A stretch of DNA of 20,418 nt, from NCBI GenBank assembly GCA_937991645.1, contig CALKPL010000006.1, positions 1 through 20,418 of the forward strand, in the 5' to 3' direction. A program made the translations under genes and the position numbers. Positions 7,362 to 15,161 of this stretch are shown in pieces. Under the pieces are notes generated by a model, which made no database searches, was not told where the DNA came from, and saw nothing but the letters and a program-made list of their open reading frames with translations. How positions within the stretch are numbered: position 1 is the stretch's first letter; each line of letters opens with the position of its first letter. This DNA is from UMGS1783 sp900555065. GTDB lineage: Bacteria > Bacillota > Clostridia > Oscillospirales > UMGS1783.

Positions 7362-9107
7362 TCAGTTTTCCTCCTTTTTCGTGTAGCGTTTCTGTGTCTC
7401 ATGGTAGTAGCCGAGCTGGAAGGCGCTTTGCTCCTGCAGGCTCATGCGGGCAGGCAGAGTCTGTGTGATACGGCTGTTCAGTTCGGCGATGTCTTTGTCG
7501 TATTTTATACGCAGTCCGCCGCCGAGCTTGGACAAGTGTTTTTGCGCCAGGTTAATCAGAAGCGGGAAAACAGTTGCAGGAGTTGCTGAAGCTGAGTTGA
7601 AATATTTGTCTTTTATGGTCGCGGCCGGTGCGTTTCCACCGTTTGCATCTCTCTGTAAAAATTCCAATACGGCGAACAGCCGCCCCAATACATAGGGCAG
7701 GTAATTGCTTTGTGCATTCAGATCCACGGTCAAAACCTCCTTGTATTTTTCGTCCTGCGAGTTTCGCAGATAGTATGCTTTGAGAATTGCCGCCTGCCCG
7801 CGGGTGACATTGCGCTCGGCGCGGATGCGCAGCACAACACTGTCCAGCAGTGTGGCGGGATAGGGATTGTCGTTCAGGATCGCCAGTAGCAGATCGCCGG
7901 CGAGGCGAGGGTTGGGTTCCTGCGGGCGGGCGCCGGGGAGGGGATTTCGGATCGTTTCACGGACCATCCTCCAGACGGGGAGAAGGGGATATGGATCGTA
8001 AGCGGGCCTTACGATATTCAGTCGTTCATAATGTTTTTGCAGGTTGCGCATCATAACGCCGAAACTATTCTGCCAGAAAAAGCGTACGGACAGACGCGCC
8101 GTGTTGGGGGTCAGGCCCAATACATAGAAACGGGTGTCTGGATCGAGGCGCGCGCCGTCCCAGTCGACGCTGTTCCCATTGGCCAGGCTGTGCAGGGCGG
8201 CCAGAATATCGTGTTCGGTATAGCAGTCGTTGAACATACTGGCAAGCAGACAGTCCTGATAGGCGGATTTTGCGCCCTCGGCCCAGAATAGGATGGTCGT
8301 GTCGCCCACGCGGCAGACGCGGTTGCGGTCCGCCAGCAGAGTATTCAGGGCGGTGGCGTAGGCGAAAGCGGCATATTCTCCGGTGGGAGCATTGTTGCCC
8401 TGCTTATGTGCGTAAGAACAAAAGGCCGGTTTGTCAAAGCAGACCAAGGAAGCGCCGCTGCTCTGCGCCCCGACAACGCCCTTAATGCTGGGGTGTAGCC
8501 GCGCCAGCGGCGCATGGCGGCCGGTGACCAGGCACAATACGTCTTCGGCGCCGTCGCTTTCGCTTCCGTAATGCCGCTGCCATACATTGCGGATCTCCGG
8601 GTCGGCCGCGGCCGAAGCGTCTTCGTACCAGAAGACCAGGTTGCCCCCCTTCATCAGATCGGCCCAGTCTGTCTGCAGGGCAGGGTGTACGGAGGCCTGC
8701 GCCGGGTCCCAGGTCTCAAAGAAGCGGACAATGGACCGGGCAACAGGGGAAGCCGCATCCTTCAGCAGGGAAAGATGCAGAGCTTTAGCGGCGGAAAAGC
8801 AATTGGCGGTATGGGCGGGGTTCCCCTTGCCGTCAACTCCCAGAAGATAACTGCTGTTGTCGCACAGAAAATTTGCAGCGACGCCAGAAGTGCGTTTTGC
8901 AGGGGTTGGCATCTGCAGTTCCTGGGGGACCCACACAGTTTTTTTGCCATGCCGTACCTGCTGATTCAGGTGCAAAAGCTGGATTACCCGGCCATCGCCG
9001 TCCAGCGCCAGCGCGTAGGACACTTTGGCGGTTGTCCAGCCCGGCCGGGGAATCCGGCCCAGCGCCAACAGGTCCTCATAATGGCGGGTCAGTGCCTGTA
9101 AAATCAT
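7362..9107 (-). CDS. cas8c: Cascade large subunit Cas8c (Csd1)
   Basis: This 581-residue protein matches Cas8c/Csd1 by its N-terminus (MILQALTRHYEDLLA), the CDNSSYLLGVDGKGN segment, the internal FDKPAFCSYAHKQGNNAPTGEYAAFAY block with TTILFWAE, and the C-terminal QSAFQLGYYHETQ motif. Cas8c recognises the PAM and supports R-loop formation. In several type I-C systems an internal start within this gene yields a separate small subunit (Cas11c); I did not identify its start here. Its ATG overlaps the cas5 stop by 4 bases, and the length is typical for the family. Confidence 0.96.
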   Translation of the reverse strand: MILQALTRHYEDLLALGRIPRPGWTTAKVSYALALDGDGRVIQLLHLNQQVRHGKKTVWVPQELQMPTPAKRTSGVAANFLCDNSSYLLGVDGKGNPAHTANCFSAAKALHLSLLKDAASPVARSIVRFFETWDPAQASVHPALQTDWADLMKGGNLVFWYEDASAAADPEIRNVWQRHYGSESDGAEDVLCLVTGRHAPLARLHPSIKGVVGAQSSGASLVCFDKPAFCSYAHKQGNNAPTGEYAAFAYATALNTLLADRNRVCRVGDTTILFWAEGAKSAYQDCLLASMFNDCYTEHDILAALHSLANGNSVDWDGARLDPDTRFYVLGLTPNTARLSVRFFWQNSFGVMMRNLQKHYERLNIVRPAYDPYPLLPVWRMVRETIRNPLPGARPQEPNPRLAGDLLLAILNDNPYPATLLDSVVLRIRAERNVTRGQAAILKAYYLRNSQDEKYKEVLTVDLNAQSNYLPYVLGRLFAVLEFLQRDANGGNAPAATIKDKYFNSASATPATVFPLLINLAQKHLSKLGGGLRIKYDKDIAELNSRITQTLPARMSLQEQSAFQLGYYHETQKRYTKKEEN

Positions 9108-9751
9108 CGGAACACCTCGCAGTCTCCAGTGTTCAACACACCGTTTACCAGTCTGGCGCGAAAGTAGGTGGGGGTAATATTCTGTGGATCAGTATAGTCA
9201 AAATCGTACAGCATCAGCCCAAGATCGCGGGTTTCATGAATCGTGGGAATGGGCCCGCCCGGCCAACGACGGAATTGAACCGGGAACTCACGGCAGCCGA
9301 AATAGGGTGTGTGGAAACACTGTCCTCGCTCCATACGGCGAGTGATAATATCCTGAAACTTGCCGGGATTGTCTGAAGGGGCGGCGCGGGTAGTCATATC
9401 AAAATGGGCTTCGATCACGTAATGGACGTCCCGGAGCAACAGCGATGCCCGCTGCACAATCTCCTGAGCGGCGGCAAGATATAACGGCTGGCTGCTGTTT
9501 CCCTGTGCTGCCTGACGCATATTGCGCGCCGAGACCTTGGCGGACACCTCGTTGCGGCGTATGCTGGTAAATTGAATGGGATTGAGCACAAAGATCCGGT
9601 CGATATGCCATTGCAGGCCCGGATGAAAGTAAAGTGCTTCTACAATCCCCCGCGCCGCCGAAGGCGTAGGGACGTCATAAGAAACCCTTTCGACCTTGAG
9701 TTCCGGTCTGCTGAACAGCGCATAAGGCCCCCATACTTCCAGTTGAATCAC
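9104..9751 (-). CDS. cas5: Cas5c (Cas5d), predicted crRNA-processing subunit
   Basis: This 215-residue protein has the type I-C Cas5 start IQLEVWGPYALFSRPELKVE, the YDVPTPSAARGIVEALYFHP motif, and the FTSIRRNEVSAKVS segment. In type I-C, which lacks Cas6, Cas5 cleaves the repeat RNA; Tyr41 in EALYF may correspond to the reported catalytic tyrosine, but I could not align it exactly. The start codon is GTG at 9751, fixed by an AAGGAGG site about 9 bases upstream and by the family N-terminus. It is the first gene of the cas5-8-7-4-1-2 transcript, with its own promoter at 9831-9859. Confidence 0.95.
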   Translation of the reverse strand: MIQLEVWGPYALFSRPELKVERVSYDVPTPSAARGIVEALYFHPGLQWHIDRIFVLNPIQFTSIRRNEVSAKVSARNMRQAAQGNSSQPLYLAAAQEIVQRASLLLRDVHYVIEAHFDMTTRAAPSDNPGKFQDIITRRMERGQCFHTPYFGCREFPVQFRRWPGGPIPTIHETRDLGLMLYDFDYTDPQNITPTYFRARLVNGVLNTGDCEVFR

Positions 9752-9830
9752 AAGGCAATACCTCCTTTTCCTCTTGTGTTGTAATTTGTATATTTATTGC
9801 GTATTATTTGTGAATAGCAGCTATGAAATT

Positions 9831-9859
9831 AGTATAATATAACGGATATAAAACGTCAA
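9831..9859 (-). promoter_or_regulatory. Sigma-A promoter of the cas5-cas8c-cas7-cas4-cas1-cas2 operon
   Basis: On the minus strand TTGACG and TATACT are separated by exactly 17 bases, one mismatch each from consensus. Transcription should start near 9824, giving a leader of about 70 bases before the cas5 GTG. Together with the terminator after cas3, it makes the six downstream cas genes an independent transcription unit. Confidence 0.8.
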
Positions 9860-9903
9860 GATATGGAAGAAAAAAAACTTCACAATTTGTCGGCGCATGG
9901 GGT

Positions 9904-9935
9904 AAAATGCGAGATATTGTCACGGCTCGCATTTT
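9904..9935. repeat. 10-bp inverted repeat upstream of the cas5 promoter
   Basis: AAAATGCGAG at 9904-9913 is inverted exactly at 9926-9935 (CTCGCATTTT), with a 12-base loop. It lies about 45 bases upstream of the -35 hexamer of the cas5 promoter. It could be a regulator site or a weak second terminator on the plus strand (five Ts). Its role is not determined. Confidence 0.45.
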
Positions 9936-10000
9936 TCCAAAAAGCCGGTATGATAAAGGCGTTCAGCAAATCTGCGAAAAGAGAATGGGACTGAATTATG

Positions 10001-10038
10001 AAAAAACGGCGGCAAGTTTTACTCTTGCCGCCGTTTTT
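10001..10038 (-). terminator. Strong terminator after cas3
   Basis: CGGCGGCAAG at 10007-10016 pairs perfectly with CTTGCCGCCG at 10024-10033 around a 7-base loop, flanked by six A and five T residues, so it can terminate in both directions. It begins 8 bases beyond the cas3 stop. Its presence between cas3 and cas5 is unusual for type I-C loci, which are usually co-transcribed. Confidence 0.88.
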
Positions 10039-10045
10039 CATAAAG

Positions 10046-12208
10046 TCAGACAAACAGCCCGTTTCCAGTTCCTACATCCAGCATCAGGCCCGTGCTGCGG
10101 CTGTACAGGTCGGTATTGGTCAAAATAAAACTGCCGCCGCCCGCCGGCTCGACAGCTCCGGCTGCCGCCAGCTTTTGCAGGTGTTCCGGATAAATCTGTA
10201 CTGCGAACTGGCCCAGCCGCCGAAACAGTGCGCGGCTGACGTCGCCTTTCCGCAACTGCTCCACAAGGGGAATCCCTTCTGCCACGGGAATGTAGACAGT
10301 AACGGTATCTCTTTCGATTAGGTGAAAATTATCGGATACTGTGGCAAATGGAAAAATATTGCCTTTCAGTCCGAAGTTGAAAGCGTCTAGCACGCCCTGC
10401 CTGTCCAGCGCCGCATCGCCCTTCAAGGTGCGGTAGAAAGAAAAATAGCGCTCGATCGCCGCAGGTATGGCGGGATCGTCAAACTGTGTCAGGATACTGC
10501 GGAAGGCGTCCACATTTTGGCGGATTATGGCAGGTGCGCTCTGTCCGTCCAGGCGAAAAACAGTGACAATACTCTGCGTGGCAGGACGCGTTCCCTCACG
10601 GTTGCAGCGTCCGGCGGTCTGCAGAACGGAATCCAGCCCGGCCTCCTCGCGCCAGGCGGTGGGAAAGTCCACGTCTACCCCGGCCTCGATCAGCGAGGTG
10701 GACACCACCCGGCAGGTGCGGCCAGTCTCCAGCCGGGCACGAATCTCCGCCAACAGCCGTTTCCGGTCGGCCGGGCACAGCAGCGTGGAAAGGCAGTAAC
10801 GCCCTTCCGGCTCCATCATGTCGAATAATCGCCGCGTCGTCTCTCTGCGGTTGACAACGCACAGCGTTTGCTGCAAGGAATTCAAGCTGGCGGCCAACGC
10901 TTCCGCTGTCATTTGTCCGGCATGGCGCAGCGTTGTGCGGCGGAAAAAATGAAACAGATTTTCCGTATTCGGGCAGATCTCTCGCAGTGCCAGACCGGTT
11001 TTCAATTCCTCGAACAACGGCTGCAGCGCCGGCTGCGTGGCAGTGCACAATACCGCCGTAGCGCTGTAATACCGCACCAGCTGCCCTATGGCCGCCACAC
11101 ATGGGCGCAGATGACTGACAGGCAACGTCTGCGCCTCGTCGAAGATGATAACGCTGTCTGCAATGTTATGCAGTTTGCGGCAGCGCGAGGACCGGTTGGA
11201 GAATAAAGATTCGAAAAATTGAACCGCCGTCGTCACAATGACCGGAGCGTCCCAGTTCTCAGTGGCCAGTGCTTTTCGGTACAGGTCTGGATCGGTCCGG
11301 CCATCCGGCACCGTAAAATCGGCTCCGGAATGATGTTCAATCACATTTTCGTCCCCTAAAATTTCCCGGAATACTTCTGCCGTCTGGTCAATAATGGAGG
11401 TGTAAGGAATCACATAGATCACCCGCGCCATTCCCTGCGCAACGGCATGGTGCAGCGCAAACGCCAGTGAGGATACCGTCTTGCCGCCGCCGGTGGGCAC
11501 GGTCAGGGTGTACAGCCCGCGGCAAAACTCCCGGCCGGCTGAAAGACAAGTCTTTAAAACCCCGCAGCGCTTCTTGTTCAGTTCCGTTTTTGCGTCCCAC
11601 CAGGGGGCGACATGCCTTTCCAGCTTCGCCAGCAGGGTCTTCAGATCCGTGCAATCGCCGCGGGGCGCCGCGCCGTACATAAAAGCTTCGGTATCCAGAT
11701 AATCGGCGTCTACTAGGCAGGAATAAAGCATCCGTATGTAAAACGAGGCGGAAAACCCATCGCAGGCAATCTTTGGCGGCCGCGCAGGCAGTGGAAGCCG
11801 TATTTCGCTGCGCCAGGCGTCATAAGATGGCACCTGCTTTTTGAGCCGCCCGTGCAGCGTAGGCGCACCCGGAGCGTCGCTTCGGGCTCCGCCGTCTGGC
11901 AATCCGCCGTGGTGCCCCGCTACGGCGAAAGCCGTTTCCAATTGCCGCAGCGCGGCCGCTTCTTTGGCCCCCGCAGTGGAATGGTCGACTTTGGGGCCGC
12001 CGGCCAGCCGCTGCTGAAAAGCGTCGCTGTACTTGCCAAGATCATGCAGTATCCCGGCCAACCGGGCCTGTTCCTGTCCGCCAAAGGGGCGGGCAAACGC
12101 CTCGGCTCGGCGCGCCGTGTTTTGTAAATGTGTTTTCACGGTCTGCGCCTGTGTGCCGTCCGGGGAAAGGTGGGCGATAAATACGGTTTCGTTAGATGGC
12201 GTGCCCAT
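10046..12208 (-). CDS. cas3: CRISPR-associated helicase-nuclease Cas3
   Basis: The protein has 720 residues, with an N-terminal HD nuclease: His27, His55-Asp56 in GILHDLGKY, His76 in DHSTAGA and the GHHGG at 98-102. A superfamily 2 helicase follows: Walker A VPTGGGKT at 237-244, DEAQ at 357-360, LCTATQPAL, and the QTAGRCNREG arginine-finger motif. It is recruited by Cascade to unwind and degrade target DNA. The frame extends to a GTG at 12217, but that codon touches the GGGAGG site; the ATG at 12208 has proper spacing and is the likely start. No strong promoter was found upstream. All catalytic motifs are intact. Confidence 0.96.
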   Translation of the reverse strand: MGTPSNETVFIAHLSPDGTQAQTVKTHLQNTARRAEAFARPFGGQEQARLAGILHDLGKYSDAFQQRLAGGPKVDHSTAGAKEAAALRQLETAFAVAGHHGGLPDGGARSDAPGAPTLHGRLKKQVPSYDAWRSEIRLPLPARPPKIACDGFSASFYIRMLYSCLVDADYLDTEAFMYGAAPRGDCTDLKTLLAKLERHVAPWWDAKTELNKKRCGVLKTCLSAGREFCRGLYTLTVPTGGGKTVSSLAFALHHAVAQGMARVIYVIPYTSIIDQTAEVFREILGDENVIEHHSGADFTVPDGRTDPDLYRKALATENWDAPVIVTTAVQFFESLFSNRSSRCRKLHNIADSVIIFDEAQTLPVSHLRPCVAAIGQLVRYYSATAVLCTATQPALQPLFEELKTGLALREICPNTENLFHFFRRTTLRHAGQMTAEALAASLNSLQQTLCVVNRRETTRRLFDMMEPEGRYCLSTLLCPADRKRLLAEIRARLETGRTCRVVSTSLIEAGVDVDFPTAWREEAGLDSVLQTAGRCNREGTRPATQSIVTVFRLDGQSAPAIIRQNVDAFRSILTQFDDPAIPAAIERYFSFYRTLKGDAALDRQGVLDAFNFGLKGNIFPFATVSDNFHLIERDTVTVYIPVAEGIPLVEQLRKGDVSRALFRRLGQFAVQIYPEHLQKLAAAGAVEPAGGGSFILTNTDLYSRSTGLMLDVGTGNGLFV

Positions 12209-13009
12209 TGGTTGCACCTCCCTGTATCTTAGAATTACACTTCCATTTTATTACAGGAGAATAGACGATCGGATCCGTCCTCCGAGAACCCCGCCGACTC
12301 TGCGTTTATCTGATTTTTGCATCATCGCCATTCCCGAACCGACCGCCGTACCGCAGTCCGGCGCCTCATACATATGCGGACAAGGCCGTCCATTTCGACC
12401 GGCTGTCGTTATGGCTCATGGTGAAGGTGAGGGGGGGACTGGGCATTGCGGAACGGAGTTTGCGCATACTTCTTCTGATCTTTATGATCAGAGCCTAGCC
12501 GCGTTGTCGCTTCTCAAAACGATTATGCAAACGGCTGTTTTCAATATTATTTCATAATTCAACGAAGTTTTCAATTGTTACCATGCAATAAATCGCAATA
12601 TCGCGAGTCATCCCGGACATTGCGCGGAGACTATCGGTGCCGCCGTCCTCTGGTCGTACGCAGAGTATGTAAAAGCCGTGCGGCAAATCCGGGTTGATAT
12701 GCGCCGCGACCTGTTTTCGCATATGCAGACGAATGGATTACATCTTTTCCATGGAATGCTGACCTTGCGCTGCCAGGTTTTTCAAACCCGCGTCTGCATC
12801 CCGTTCGTCTTCTTGGATTGTGCATACCGGACAAATCCTGCGTTCGCCGGCCTCTTTCACACTCCGTCCAAAACCTGTCGCCGCTGGCCGCAGGATTGCC
12901 CCGCCTTACGGGTAATGGAGCGTCCCGTCCCGCAGCAATTTGTGCCCGCGGTCAGGCCCCCGGCGTAATACGCCGGGGGCCTGTCGTCCTGTGTATCAGT
13001 ATGTGTTTT
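12209..13009. other. Long intergenic region without a convincing gene
   Basis: About 800 bases separate the cas3 start from the flavodoxin gene. The frames here have no recognisable motif and no good ribosome binding site tied to a start. Structures seen are the cas3 ribosome binding site at its left edge, a 7-bp hairpin TCTGATC/GATCAGA at 12474-12492, and a strong hairpin at 12953-12983. A frame running from about 12299 to 12500 (plus) ends in a hydrophobic LRILLLIFMIRA stretch but has no clear start. The region may hold decayed sequence from the insertion of the CRISPR locus. Confidence 0.5.
12953..12983 (-). terminator. GC-rich hairpin after the flavodoxin operon
   Basis: CAGGCCCCCGGCG at 12953-12965 pairs perfectly with CGCCGGGGGCCTG at 12971-12983 around TAATA. 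It lies 27 bases beyond the flavodoxin stop, the expected place for the operon terminator. There is no T-run on either side, so it may instead stabilise the 3' end of the mRNA. Confidence 0.6.
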
Positions 13010-13435
13010 TTATGCCGCAAGGGCTGCGCCGAGAGCTCTACAGGCCGCGGCTGCAGCTTCGTCCGGCGCTTCGTTGCAGATGACGCTTTCGCAGGCCAGA
13101 ACAGCGCCGGCCAGGCGGCAGGACTGCTCCCAGTTGCGCATCCATTCTCCGTCTCCCCAGCCGTAGGAGCCAAAAAGCGCGATTTTTTTGTCTTTGAGCG
13201 CCGCTTCGACTGCGGAAAACATGGGCGCAAACTCCGTTTCCTCCAGTTCTTCCGCGCCCATGGACGGGCAGCCGAAGGCAATGGCGTCATATCCCGCCGC
13301 CAGATCTGCGCTGAACTCCGAGGCAGGGAACAGGATTGCCTGCGCACCCTTATCCTTAGCGCCCTCCAGTACGGAAGCCGCCATTGCCTCCGTGTTCCCA
13401 GTGCCGCTCCAATAGACTACGGCGATTTTTTTCAT
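13010..13435 (-). CDS. Flavodoxin
   Basis: This 141-residue protein is a short-chain flavodoxin. It opens MKKIAVVYWSGTGNTEAMA, where SGTGNTE is the FMN phosphate-binding loop, followed by FGCPSMGAEELEE around residues 55-67 and the GSYGWGDGEWMRNWE loop that cradles the isoalloxazine ring. Flavodoxins carry electrons in place of ferredoxin, typically when iron is scarce. The ATG at 13435 has AAAGGAA about 8 bases upstream; upstream codons in the frame are not part of the family. It is the last gene of the DUF2325-DUF3793-flavodoxin operon and follows the DUF3793 stop by 26 bases. Confidence 0.95.
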   Translation of the reverse strand: MKKIAVVYWSGTGNTEAMAASVLEGAKDKGAQAILFPASEFSADLAAGYDAIAFGCPSMGAEELEETEFAPMFSAVEAALKDKKIALFGSYGWGDGEWMRNWEQSCRLAGAVLACESVICNEAPDEAAAAACRALGAALAA

Positions 13436-13461
13436 TATAATCCATTCCTTTCTTCGTATGA

Positions 13462-14013
13462 TTATGCCGTTGTAACGACAAGCCTGTCGAATGAACGGTG
13501 TTTTCTGAAACATTCACAGTAAACCCGCCGGCATTTACGGTACAGTTCAAATTTCTTTCTGGCGGCCTGTTCGTCACCGTAGACCTTCCAGACGCCGACG
13601 CATTTTGCGTGCATGGCCTTGTTTTCAATAAAGCCGTACACGTCCTCCGGGGGATAGCCGAGAAACAGCCCGATTTCGTGCGGGAAGCCGTCCGCTGCCA
13701 GCCGCCGGATCAGATGCCTGACGCATTGCGCCGGCCCGCTCGCAGGGTATCCTCTTTCGGCCAGAATGCGCATGGCCAGCGGGTGCGACAGATCCTCTCT
13801 CAGCCGCGCGGGGCGGTACATGTAAATCAGCGCGCTGCTATCATAAAACTTCAGGAGCAGCAGACGTACGCCGCGGGGTACGAGCCGGGCGTTCAGGCGG
13901 CGTATGCAGTCCATCATTTCCTTTTTGCTCTTCATGCGGCAGGTAAATAGGCTTCCGGTCTTCAGCCCCGCCATCGTGGGCGAGCACTGCGCTACGACAA
14001 TATCCTCAGGCAT
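13462..14013 (-). CDS. DUF3793 family protein
   Basis: The 183-residue protein shows the DUF3793 pattern: a start with QCSPTMAGLKTGSLFTC, a central LLLLKFYDSSALIYMYRP, then FPHEIGLFLGYPPEDVYGFIENK, and a C-terminal KCVGVWKVYGDEQAARKKFELYRKCRRVY. The family has no established function and is common in gut Clostridia. There is no membrane segment or signal peptide. Its start overlaps the DUF2325 stop by 8 bases, implying coupled translation, and flavodoxin follows closely. The operator upstream of the operon suggests metal-dependent expression. The conserved GVWKVYGDE block may form a ligand pocket, but this is a guess. Confidence 0.85.
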   Translation of the reverse strand: MPEDIVVAQCSPTMAGLKTGSLFTCRMKSKKEMMDCIRRLNARLVPRGVRLLLLKFYDSSALIYMYRPARLREDLSHPLAMRILAERGYPASGPAQCVRHLIRRLAADGFPHEIGLFLGYPPEDVYGFIENKAMHAKCVGVWKVYGDEQAARKKFELYRKCRRVYCECFRKHRSFDRLVVTTA

Positions 14014-14302
14014 GGCACAGCGTCCCCGCCATATGCGTGCTCAGTATATTCTTGAGCGCGGCGATTGAACTTGTATGGCAGCGGGCGATGCGTGTATCCC
14101 GGCCCTTTGTGGCGCAGAGGACCGAACGCAGCATCTTGTGGGACATGGTGTTTGTAAACAGGATCAGAAGGTCGGGGGAGCCGACGTTGCGCATTCCGCC
14201 CGCAAGTTTCGGAAATACCTTCGCCTTACAGTTGTATGCTTCGCAAAGCTCTATATACCGGCGCGTCATGCATTCATTCCCGCCTACAATTACAACGCTC
14301 AT
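14006..14302 (-). CDS. DUF2325 domain protein
   Basis: The 98-residue protein starts MSVVIVGGNECMTRRYIELCEAY, contains DLLILFTNTMSHKML and ends with CHTSSIAALKNIL, the arrangement of DUF2325. The VVIVGGNE strand-loop and the S-H of TMSHKM are the most conserved points. Five cysteines (11, 20, 25, 63, 75) could bind metal. The function of the family is unknown. It is the first gene of an operon with DUF3793 and flavodoxin. The ATG at 14302 has a GGGAG site, and the operator palindrome lies 18 bases upstream of the start codon. Confidence 0.88.
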   Translation of the reverse strand: MSVVIVGGNECMTRRYIELCEAYNCKAKVFPKLAGGMRNVGSPDLLILFTNTMSHKMLRSVLCATKGRDTRIARCHTSSIAALKNILSTHMAGTLCHA

Positions 14303-14320
14303 TTGTGCACTCCCTTTCTG

Positions 14321-14336
14321 GTTAGCATATGCTAAC
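14321..14336 (-). promoter_or_regulatory. Iron-regulon-like operator upstream of the DUF2325 operon
   Basis: GTTAGCATATGCTAAC is a perfect 16-bp palindrome of the form RTTAGC-N4-GCTAAC. The same form occurs at 19641-19656 and 20241-20256 before feo genes. The flanking 15 bases (on the minus strand TATTTTTAGCCAT) also match the flank at feoB. The TTAG...CTAA arms resemble sites of DtxR/IdeR/MntR-type regulators. A TATAAT on the minus strand at 14378-14383 may be the -10, though its -35 is poor. Confidence 0.75.
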
Positions 14337-14468
14337 TCATGGCTAAAAATAAATGCCTTGCGGCTTTTTATGTGGGTATTATATAAAAAACGCCGTGCGC
14401 GCTCCGCTCCGAACGGACGGAATTCAGCTCCATTCGGACAGTTCGGACCGGCATTCAGCGCCGGAGAT

Positions 14469-14504
14469 AAAAAAGACGGGACCCGTTATAAAAACGGGCC
14501 CCGT
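14469..14504 (-). terminator. Terminator of the ferritin gene
   Basis: On the minus strand ACGGGGCCCGTT and AACGGGTCCCGT form a 12-bp stem with one G-U pair and a 5-base loop, followed by C and six T residues. It begins 12 bases beyond the ferritin stop. Confidence 0.88.
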
Positions 14505-14516
14505 TTTCCGTCAATC

Positions 14517-15026
14517 TTACAGCACAAGAGACGGCGCGGTGTAAACGCGGGCCGCCATTTCGCTGTTGAGCATATACAGGCCCTTCGCGTCGGAGCCGAA
14601 CAGCTCCATTTTCGTAATCATATCCGTAGCGTTCTTCTCTTCTTCGCCCTGTTCCTTGACAAACCAGTCGAGCAGTTGCATGGTTCTGAAGTCATGGTCC
14701 TCCTGCGCTGCGGCATAGATCGTGTTGATCAGTCCGGTCACATACTTTTCATGTTCGAGTCCCTTCTTCAGCGGCGCCATATTGTCGGTCAGTTCGCATT
14801 CCGGCTGAGCGATCGCCTTAAGCGTCACCTTTTCGTCGTTGTTGTGCATGTACTGGTAAAACAGCATGGCGTGGTCGCGTTCCTCCTGGGCCTGGATACG
14901 GTACCAGTTCTCATAGCCGTCGAGGCCGGCGTCGGCATAGTAATTCGCGAATTCGAGATACAGGTATGCGGAGTAAAACTCTTTGTTGATCTGGTCATTG
15001 ATAAGCTCTGCAACTTTTTTATTCAT
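14517..15026 (-). CDS. ftnA: Ferritin
   Basis: The 169-residue protein is a bacterial non-heme ferritin of normal length. Ferroxidase ligands are all present, each one position lower than in E. coli FtnA: Glu16 (NKEFYSAYLY), Glu49 and His52 (QEERDHA), Glu93, Gln126 and Glu129 (VKEQGEEE). Twenty-four subunits form a cytoplasmic shell that oxidises ferrous iron and stores it as a mineral. It has its own extended -10 promoter and terminator, so it is monocistronic. It lacks the operator seen before the feo genes, consistent with separate control of storage and uptake. An AAAAGGAG site precedes the ATG. Confidence 0.97.
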   Translation of the reverse strand: MNKKVAELINDQINKEFYSAYLYLEFANYYADAGLDGYENWYRIQAQEERDHAMLFYQYMHNNDEKVTLKAIAQPECELTDNMAPLKKGLEHEKYVTGLINTIYAAAQEDHDFRTMQLLDWFVKEQGEEEKNATDMITKMELFGSDAKGLYMLNSEMAARVYTAPSLVL

Positions 15027-15069
15027 AACGGCGGCACTCCTTTTTATAGAATAGGGAAAATCTGTCTTT

Positions 15070-15078
15070 ATTATAACA
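15070..15078 (-). promoter_or_regulatory. Extended -10 promoter of the ferritin gene
   Basis: The minus strand reads TGTTATAAT, a perfect extended -10, about 44 bases upstream of the ferritin ATG at 15026. The -35 region is poor. No TTAGC-type operator is seen nearby. Confidence 0.65.
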
Positions 15079-15161
15079 CAAAGCGCGGCGCAATTCCACT
15101 CTTTTTTGGACAGGCCCGGAAAAAAACAGCGAAACCCGGCCGTATTGCGCGCAATGTCCCG

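Noticed and set aside
12209..12217. Extension of cas3 to a GTG start at 12217
   Set aside because: The GTG abuts the GGGAGG ribosome binding site, leaving no spacing. The ATG at 12208 is correctly placed.
12818..13522. A 234-codon plus-strand frame spanning the intergenic hairpin
   Set aside because: It runs antisense through flavodoxin and through the hairpin at 12953-12983; no family features or ribosome binding site.
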